From positions 1-64,000 of the forward strand of contig NZ_JBQCJW010000008.1 in the NCBI RefSeq assembly GCF_051967575.1: DNA of 64,000 nucleotides, written 5' to 3'. Each line of letters opens with the position of its first letter. Within the stretch, counting starts at the first letter, position 1. The notes below the pieces were generated by a model that saw only the letters and a program-made list of their open reading frames with translations, did no database searches and was not told where the DNA came from. Origin of the DNA: Solibacillus silvestris_B (lineage in GTDB: Bacteria > Bacillota > Bacilli > Bacillales_A > Planococcaceae). Below are positions 59,346 through 64,000 of the stretch, in pieces. The translations under genes were made by a program, and so were the position numbers.

Positions 59346-59531
59346 TTATAGAGACAAGAACCAACGGAATAATTCTGAAATTCCTAAATCTATAACTGTA
59401 AAGAATAACGCCATCACGATAACTGTTGAAACTACTACTATCGTATATTTCGTTAACTCTTTACTTTTTGGCCAGCTTGTTTTGCGCATTTCCGAGCCGA
59501 CTTCTTGTAAAAAGTTTGTTACTTTACTCAT
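59346..59531 (-). CDS. secE: Preprotein translocase subunit SecE
   Basis: A 61-aa protein with one membrane helix (about 30-52) preceded by the conserved amphipathic segment ending in EMRKTSWPKSKELTKYTIVV. It clamps SecY (20139-21434). GGAGGTTAG upstream; 41 bp after rpmGB, and nusG follows, as in B. subtilis. Confidence 0.96.
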   Translation of the reverse strand: MSKVTNFLQEVGSEMRKTSWPKSKELTKYTIVVVSTVIVMALFFTVIDLGISELFRWFLSL

Positions 59532-59572
59532 CTTTGCCTAACCTCCGAACAACAAATTAATCTATATTTCAT

Positions 59573-59719
59573 TTATAACGTTTGTTTATGCATTGTATGC
59601 TCATTGCAGTGTGAACAAAATTTTTTCAATTCTAAACGCTCAGCCGCTCCTTCTTTTTTCGGGGCGCTGTAGTTTCTTGAACCGCATTTTTCACAGCTTA
59701 AAACGACTTTCTTTGCCAT
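59573..59719 (-). CDS. rpmGB: 50S ribosomal protein L33 (zinc form)
   Basis: L33 of 48 aa starting MAKKVVLSCEKCGSRNYSAP. The two C-x2-C pairs (CEKC, CSHC) bind zinc, so it is the C+ form. ATG 59719 follows AAAAGGTGAT; the upstream frame is not conserved. Placed between sigH and secE as in B. subtilis. Confidence 0.94.
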   Translation of the reverse strand: MAKKVVLSCEKCGSRNYSAPKKEGAAERLELKKFCSHCNEHTMHKQTL

Positions 59720-59796
59720 GCTTATCACCTTTTCGGCAGTTTGTCCTTTAAAGACTAACACCTAAATTTCCCACTGTCAACAAAGGTTCACAGTGT

Positions 59797-60444
59797 TTAA
59801 GTCATTTCTTTCAGTTCAAGATGCCGTTCTAATTTCCGCTTCACACGCTGCAGTGCATTATCAATGGATTTCACATGGCGATTCAATTCTTCGGAAATTT
59901 CATTATAGGATTGTCCCTCAAGATAGCGGACTAACACTTGCTGTTCTAGTTCGCTTAATACTTCACCCATCTTTTGTTCTAGATAAGTGTAATCTTCACG
60001 GTTAATCATCAAATATTCCGGATCGTCGGAAATCGGACTCGTAATAATATCCATCAACGTACGCTCAGATTCTTCATCATAAATAGGCTTGTCCAGCGAT
60101 ACATAGGAATTTAGCGGAATATGCTTCTGACGTGTAGCGGTCTTAATCGCCGTAATAATTTGCCTTGTAATGCAAAGTTCGGCAAATGCGCGAAATGAAG
60201 CAAGCTTATCCTCTTTGAAATCGCGGATCGCCTTATATAAACCAATCATGCCTTCTTGAATAATATCTTCTTTGTCGGCACCGACCAGAAAATACGACCG
60301 CGCTTTAGCCTTGACGAACAGTCGGTATTTTGAAATCAAAAAATCTAACGCATCTGTATTGCCTAGATGCACTTGCTCTACAAGCTCTTCATCTGTCAAA
60401 TGTTCAAAATGCAGTACCATTTGTAACTTCTCACTTTTAAGCAA
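59797..60444 (-). CDS. sigH: RNA polymerase sigma factor SigH
   Basis: A 215-aa sigma-70 family factor that starts the sporulation and competence programmes (spo0A, spo0F, kinA and spoIIA in Bacillus). Region 2 contains DALDFLISKYRLFVKAKA and DIIQEGMIGLYKAIRDFKED; region 4 contains LEQQVLVRYLEGQSYNEISE and VKSIDNALQRVKRKLERHL. Start is TTG, preceded by GAGGTGAT. A sigma-A promoter lies directly upstream; in B. subtilis it is repressed by AbrB. Length matches B. subtilis SigH (218 aa). Confidence 0.95.
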   Translation of the reverse strand: MLKSEKLQMVLHFEHLTDEELVEQVHLGNTDALDFLISKYRLFVKAKARSYFLVGADKEDIIQEGMIGLYKAIRDFKEDKLASFRAFAELCITRQIITAIKTATRQKHIPLNSYVSLDKPIYDEESERTLMDIITSPISDDPEYLMINREDYTYLEQKMGEVLSELEQQVLVRYLEGQSYNEISEELNRHVKSIDNALQRVKRKLERHLELKEMT

Positions 60445-60481
60445 TGAAAATCACCTCAGCTACGCTAGAATCATTAGGAAT

Positions 60482-60510
60482 AGTATAACTTAATTGGAAA
60501 TTGCGGGCAA
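60482..60510 (-). promoter_or_regulatory. sigH promoter
   Basis: TTGCCC (60505-60510) and TATACT (60482-60487), 17 bp apart on the minus strand, about 40 bp upstream of the sigH TTG. The -35 lies at the end of rae1. Confidence 0.7.
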
Positions 60511-60514
60511 ACGA

Positions 60515-61027
60515 TTACTTAAGCCCCCTTCTCCATTTTTCAAATTGCAGTTCTACTTCTTTTGATAACTTAATTCTTGAGACTGGTTTTTCGTTAGTAG
60601 TTTCTTTTACTTTTGATGAAATTTTCGATTGGATAATCTGCATTTCAATTTCAAGCTCGCGCGCGGATTTCCTTAAAGCGCCATGACCAAATACGACGTT
60701 TTGCTCGGTCATATCCGAAGTTGCGACATGTATTTGGACTTTCCGCCCTTTCAATTCGGTCGATAGTTTTTCGATGCGCTCATCTGCTGTTTCGTTTTTG
60801 CGCGTATAAAGAACTTCCACAGCATGCTGAATATAAAGCTGCTCTGTGCCCGGTACAAGATGCGCGTCAAATACAACTATAACACGCCAGCCTGTATGTG
60901 CTTTATATTCTGCCATTCTTTCGATTAGTCGATCACGCGCATCTTCAAAGTGCGGATCGCGCAAAGGACGCAGCTCACTCCATGCGCCAATCATGTTATA
61001 GCCGTCTACTAGCAAAATGTTCTGCAT
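60515..61027 (-). CDS. rae1: Ribosome-associated endoribonuclease Rae1 (YacP)
   Basis: A 170-aa NYN/PIN-fold protein starting MQNILLVDGYNMIGAWSELR. The acidic residues in VDGYNMIGAW, VVFDAHLVPGTE, ENETADERIE-type (TADERIE) and VATSDMTEQ form the metal site. B. subtilis Rae1 cuts mRNA in the ribosomal A site. ATG 61027 follows GATGAGGA and matches the B. subtilis length of 170; the frame extends 14 codons upstream into rlmB. It begins 4 bp after the rlmB stop. Confidence 0.92.
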   Translation of the reverse strand: MQNILLVDGYNMIGAWSELRPLRDPHFEDARDRLIERMAEYKAHTGWRVIVVFDAHLVPGTEQLYIQHAVEVLYTRKNETADERIEKLSTELKGRKVQIHVATSDMTEQNVVFGHGALRKSARELEIEMQIIQSKISSKVKETTNEKPVSRIKLSKEVELQFEKWRRGLK

Positions 61028-61031
61028 GTCC

Positions 61032-61895
61032 TCATCCGTTAGCTTCTTGTCGTTTACGGTACACTTCATACATAAGCAGTGCCGCTGCTACGGAAGCATT
61101 CAATGATGTAACATGACCAATCATCGGTAAGTGATATAAGAAATCACATTTATCTTTTAAAAGACGGCTCATTCCTTTACCTTCACTACCAATAATTAAT
61201 GCGAGCGGCAATGTTGCATCCATTTTACGATAATCTGCCGAACCTTTTGCATCTGTTCCCGCAATCCATACACCGTGGTCTTTTAGCTCATCCACCGTTT
61301 GTGCCAGATTTGTCACACGTACAACCGGCACATGTTCGATTGCGCCTGTGGAAGCTTTCGCTACAACAGCCGTTAAACCAACTGCCCGGCGCTTCGGAAT
61401 GATGATACCATGTGCACCAATCGCATCTGCTGTACGCATAATGGAACCTAAGTTATGCGGATCTTCCAGTTCATCTAAAATCAGGAAAAAAGGATCTTCA
61501 TTTTTTGCCTTGGCTACATCGAATAAATCGTCGAGCTGTGCATAGTCGTAAGCTGCCACAGATGCGACTATCCCCTGGTGGTTTTCCGCTAATTTATCAA
61601 TTTTTTGTTTCGGTACAAATTGGACTAATACGCCCTGCTCTTTTGCCAAGTCCATCAATTCCTGCACACCTGTTTTTTTTACACCTTCCGCAATCCATAG
61701 CTTGTTAATTTCGCGGCCTGAACGAAGCGCTTCCAATACCGGATTTTTCCCTGCAATCATTTCTCCTGAGACTTCTTCTTGGGCAGATTGCGGTTTTTCT
61801 TGTTGTTTTTTATCGTGAGCTTTATAAGTGTCTGCTTTTTTATCGCGGACTTTGTAATCTCGCGGCTTACGATTTTGCTGTCTTCTCTCTGCCAT
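61032..61895 (-). CDS. rlmB: 23S rRNA (guanosine(2251)-2'-O)-methyltransferase RlmB
   Basis: A 287-aa SPOUT methyltransferase. The N-terminal 45 residues are a Lys/Gln/Arg-rich tail. The substrate-binding domain starts at GEMIAGKNPVLEALRSGREI. The trefoil-knot motifs are LDELEDPHNLGSIMRTADAI, LALIIGSEGKGMSRL and LPMIGHVTSLNASVAAALLM. It methylates the P-loop guanosine of 23S rRNA. It follows mrnC by 2 bp, so it is coupled. Confidence 0.93.
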   Translation of the reverse strand: MAERRQQNRKPRDYKVRDKKADTYKAHDKKQQEKPQSAQEEVSGEMIAGKNPVLEALRSGREINKLWIAEGVKKTGVQELMDLAKEQGVLVQFVPKQKIDKLAENHQGIVASVAAYDYAQLDDLFDVAKAKNEDPFFLILDELEDPHNLGSIMRTADAIGAHGIIIPKRRAVGLTAVVAKASTGAIEHVPVVRVTNLAQTVDELKDHGVWIAGTDAKGSADYRKMDATLPLALIIGSEGKGMSRLLKDKCDFLYHLPMIGHVTSLNASVAAALLMYEVYRKRQEANG

Positions 61896-61897
61896 AG

Positions 61898-62311
61898 TTA
61901 CACTCCTTTTGATTGTTCTACAATTTCGATTGCATAATCAATAATTTCATTTGCGCGATGATGCTCTTTACTTAAAAATAAAAAGCCTAAAACCGCTTCA
62001 AAACCTGAGCTGTTCCGATATGTGCGCACATCTGTATTTTTTGGAACGGAACCGGATTTCGCATTGCGTCCTCTGCGAAAAACCGCTTGCTCCTCTTCTG
62101 TTAAATAGTTTTCCTCAATCATGCGATGCACAATATGCGACTGGGACTTTGCCGAAACATATTTTGTCGCTTCTTTATGCAGTGTATTGGGCTTTGCCCG
62201 GCCCGATAAAATTAAATGTTCCCGAATTCTTTGTTCCAGCACGGCGTCGCCCATATAAGCGAGCGCCAATGCATTTAGCTGTATTACTTCATGGGGTGTC
62301 AAGTTTTGCAT
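61898..62311 (-). CDS. mrnC: Mini-ribonuclease 3 (MrnC)
   Basis: A 137-aa RNase III catalytic domain without a dsRNA-binding domain. LNALALAYMGDAVLEQRIRE holds the active-site Asp region, and SSGFEAVLGFLFLSKEHHRA carries the second acidic cluster (Glu in FEAVLGFL). It matures 23S rRNA ends in Bacillus. Its start abuts the cysS stop without a gap. Confidence 0.93.
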   Translation of the reverse strand: MQNLTPHEVIQLNALALAYMGDAVLEQRIREHLILSGRAKPNTLHKEATKYVSAKSQSHIVHRMIEENYLTEEEQAVFRRGRNAKSGSVPKNTDVRTYRNSSGFEAVLGFLFLSKEHHRANEIIDYAIEIVEQSKGV

Positions 62312-63715
62312 TTATTGTCCTCGTTTCCAGCGTGTTCCCTGACGAGTATCTTCCAACACAATGTCCATGCCTAGCAATTGATCGCGGATTTCATCTGAAC
62401 GTGCGAAATCGCGATTTTTGCGTGCTTGATTACGTTCTTCGATCAATGCCTCAATTTCTTCATCAAGCAGGACCGTTTCAACTTTCACATGGATTCCCAA
62501 TACTTCCCCAATTGTATCAAACATATTCAAAATTGCTTGCAGCACTACTTTATCTGTATTCGTTTCGTTTAAATAAATATTCGCAATGCGTGATAGCTCA
62601 AATAGTACCGAAATCGCATTTGCCGTATTAAAATCATCATTCATCGCATTTTCAAAATCAACTTTCGCCTGATCGATTTTTTGCAGCCATTCCTCGCTAT
62701 TATCAGCCAGGCTTGCCGATGATGCAAAACGGTGCTCGACATTTGCATAAGATGTACGAATGCGCTCCAGTCCGTTTTTTGCAGCCTCCACTAAATCCTG
62801 CGCGAAGTTGATCGGATGGCGATAATGTACTGACAACATAAAGAAACGCAATACTTGCGGGTCGATTTGCTGGCGGATATCATGCACTAATATAAAATTG
62901 CCAAGCGACTTCGACATTTTTTCATTATCGATATTAATATATCCGTTATGCATCCAATAGCGCGCAAACGTTTTATCATTATGCGCCTCTGATTGGGCTA
63001 TTTCATTTTCATGGTGAGGGAATGTTAAATCTTGCCCGCCTGCGTGAATATCGATTGTATCACCTAAATGCTCTCGCGCCATAACAGAACACTCAATATG
63101 CCATCCTGGACGACCTTCTCCCCAAGGCGAACTCCACTTTACTTCACCTGGTTTTGCAGCTTTCCATAACGCAAAGTCTAGCGGGTCTTCCTTTTTCTCG
63201 CCCGCTTCGATGCGTGCCCCTACCTTTAAATCATCAATCGATTGGTGGCTTAGCTTTCCGTAGCCATCGAATTTACGTGTGCGATAATAAACATCGCCTT
63301 GAGATTCATATGCAAAACCTTTATCGATTAGCACCTTAATAAATTCGATAATGTCACCCATATGCTCTGTTACACGTGGATGCGCATCTGCTTTTTTGCA
63401 TCCCAGTGCCGTAATATCCTCAAAATAAGCTGCAATAAAACGCTCAGTTAATACAGATGTATCTTCTCCGAGTTCATTTGCCGCTTTAATAATTTTGTCG
63501 TCAACATCGGTAAAATTCGAAACGAAATTCACTTCATAGCCCGCATATTGCAAATAGCGACGTACCGTATCATAGACGATAACCGGTCGTGAATTTCCGA
63601 TATGGATGTAATTGTATACAGTCGGTCCGCATACATACATTTTCACTTTGCCTTCCTCCTGTGGAATAAAAGGCTCTTTTTGTCTCGTCAATGAATTAAA
63701 AATTTGAATGCTCAT
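62312..63715 (-). CDS. cysS: Cysteinyl-tRNA synthetase
   Basis: A 467-aa class I synthetase. HIGH-type motif YIHIGNSRPVIVYD (about 35-48) and KMSKS (about 266-270) are present. Zinc ligands include Cys29 in YVCGPTVYN, and Cys209 and His234-type residues in WHIECSVMA and FPHHENEIAQ. Normal length and domain order. It overlaps the cysE stop by 4 bp, coupling cysteine synthesis and charging. Confidence 0.96.
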   Translation of the reverse strand: MSIQIFNSLTRQKEPFIPQEEGKVKMYVCGPTVYNYIHIGNSRPVIVYDTVRRYLQYAGYEVNFVSNFTDVDDKIIKAANELGEDTSVLTERFIAAYFEDITALGCKKADAHPRVTEHMGDIIEFIKVLIDKGFAYESQGDVYYRTRKFDGYGKLSHQSIDDLKVGARIEAGEKKEDPLDFALWKAAKPGEVKWSSPWGEGRPGWHIECSVMAREHLGDTIDIHAGGQDLTFPHHENEIAQSEAHNDKTFARYWMHNGYINIDNEKMSKSLGNFILVHDIRQQIDPQVLRFFMLSVHYRHPINFAQDLVEAAKNGLERIRTSYANVEHRFASSASLADNSEEWLQKIDQAKVDFENAMNDDFNTANAISVLFELSRIANIYLNETNTDKVVLQAILNMFDTIGEVLGIHVKVETVLLDEEIEALIEERNQARKNRDFARSDEIRDQLLGMDIVLEDTRQGTRWKRGQ

Positions 63716-64000
63716 TTTGCCTGCTCCTTTTTTAAGTGTGCAATTTCCTGTTGTAATTGTTCAATTGTTTTTTCCAATAGATCACAGCGGTCACCAACTG
63801 GGTCCGGGATATTTTGGTGATCCAACTTTTTCGCTTCTGTGCGAATACCGTCAATCATAACGACCTTGCCCGGAATGCCTACAACAGTTGCATTCGGCGG
63901 AACTTCTTTTAGGACGACGGAGCCCGCGCCAATTTTACTGTTTGCGCCAACCGTTATCGAGCCGAGCACTTTTGCCCCTGTTGCCACCAATACGCCATCT
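63712..64000 (-). CDS. cysE: Serine O-acetyltransferase, C-terminal part (cut by window end)
   Basis: The last 95 codons of a left-handed beta-helix acetyltransferase; the start lies beyond position 64000. Hexapeptide repeats GAKVLGSITVGANSKIGAGS and VVLKEVPPNATVVGIPGKVV are clear. A Lys/Gln-rich C-terminal coil (about the last 30 residues) follows. It makes O-acetylserine for cysteine. The B. subtilis order cysE-cysS-mrnC-rlmB-rae1-sigH is preserved. Confidence 0.9.
   Translation of the reverse strand, partial: DGVLVATGAKVLGSITVGANSKIGAGSVVLKEVPPNATVVGIPGKVVMIDGIRTEAKKLDHQNIPDPVGDRCDLLEKTIEQLQQEIAHLKKEQAK

Noticed and set aside
61951..62631. 226-codon plus-strand open frame across mrnC and cysS
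   Set aside because: It runs opposite two well-recognised genes, is Cys/Leu/Ser-rich without pattern, and lacks a start site.
1..64000. tRNA genes
   Set aside because: I did not see a tRNA-like T-arm (GGTTCRAAYCC) context in the intergenic regions; GGTTCAACCGGTGAACC near 16251 is part of the rplQ terminator.

Overview
The window is a block of a Bacillales chromosome. It carries the genes that in Bacillus subtilis run from cysE-cysS through sigH, secE-nusG, rplKAJL, rpoBC, the str operon, the S10-spc-alpha ribosomal clusters, ecfA1A2T, truA, rplM-rpsI, then cwlD-salA-gerD-kbaA-pdaB and an rRNA operon. Here the block is written in reverse, so nearly all core genes are on the minus strand; by analogy with B. 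subtilis the replication origin should lie beyond the right-hand end. Spore and germination genes (gerD, cwlD, sigH, kbaA) indicate an endospore former. Low GC, TTG/GTG starts, strong Shine-Dalgarno sites and C+ (zinc) forms of S14, L33 and L36 fit Bacillales. The protein sequences and the intergenic repeat style suggest the Planococcaceae (Solibacillus/Lysinibacillus group), but that is inference.

Layout from left to right. 1-170: promoter and leader of a minus-strand rRNA operon lying off the left end. 0.2-4.3 kb: sporulation/germination genes (degenerate pdaB-like gene, kbaA, gerD, salA, cwlD). 4.3-11.2 kb: accessory genes (heterodimeric ABC exporter, a small unknown protein, a soluble chemoreceptor, and an AT-rich MerR-regulated cassette bounded by two near-identical terminators). 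11.5-16 kb: rpsI, rplM, truA and the ECF-transporter energising module ecfT-ecfA2-ecfA1, with a structured leader. 16.3-30.9 kb: rplQ through rpsJ, i.e. about 30 ribosomal, secretion and transcription genes. 31-42.6 kb: an accessory segment between the S10 and str operons (YuiF-like transporter, Bce-type ABC plus two-component system, LysR regulator, second soluble chemoreceptor, malate synthase G) with large repeat-filled intergenic regions. 42.6-64 kb: tuf, fusA, rpsG, rpsL, rplGB, rpoC, rpoB, rsmC-like gene, rplLJAK, nusG, secE, rpmGB, sigH, rae1, rlmB, mrnC, cysS and the 3' part of cysE.

Most of the window is conserved translation and transcription machinery. I do not see an undescribed multi-gene system that I could defend. 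The points most worth a second look are: ribosomal protein S12 carrying Arg56 and Ala104, where most bacteria have Lys and Pro (both classical streptomycin sites); an inverted pair of about 300-bp non-coding repeats flanking malate synthase G, built from about 25-bp palindromic units; a three-way-junction RNA ending in a U-run in the ecfA1 leader; an unusually structured rplN-rplX spacer; and a MerR-type promoter driving a small membrane peptide, the regulator and a GAP-like membrane protein. Start sites below were re-chosen from Shine-Dalgarno position and family length where the longest open frame was clearly too long.
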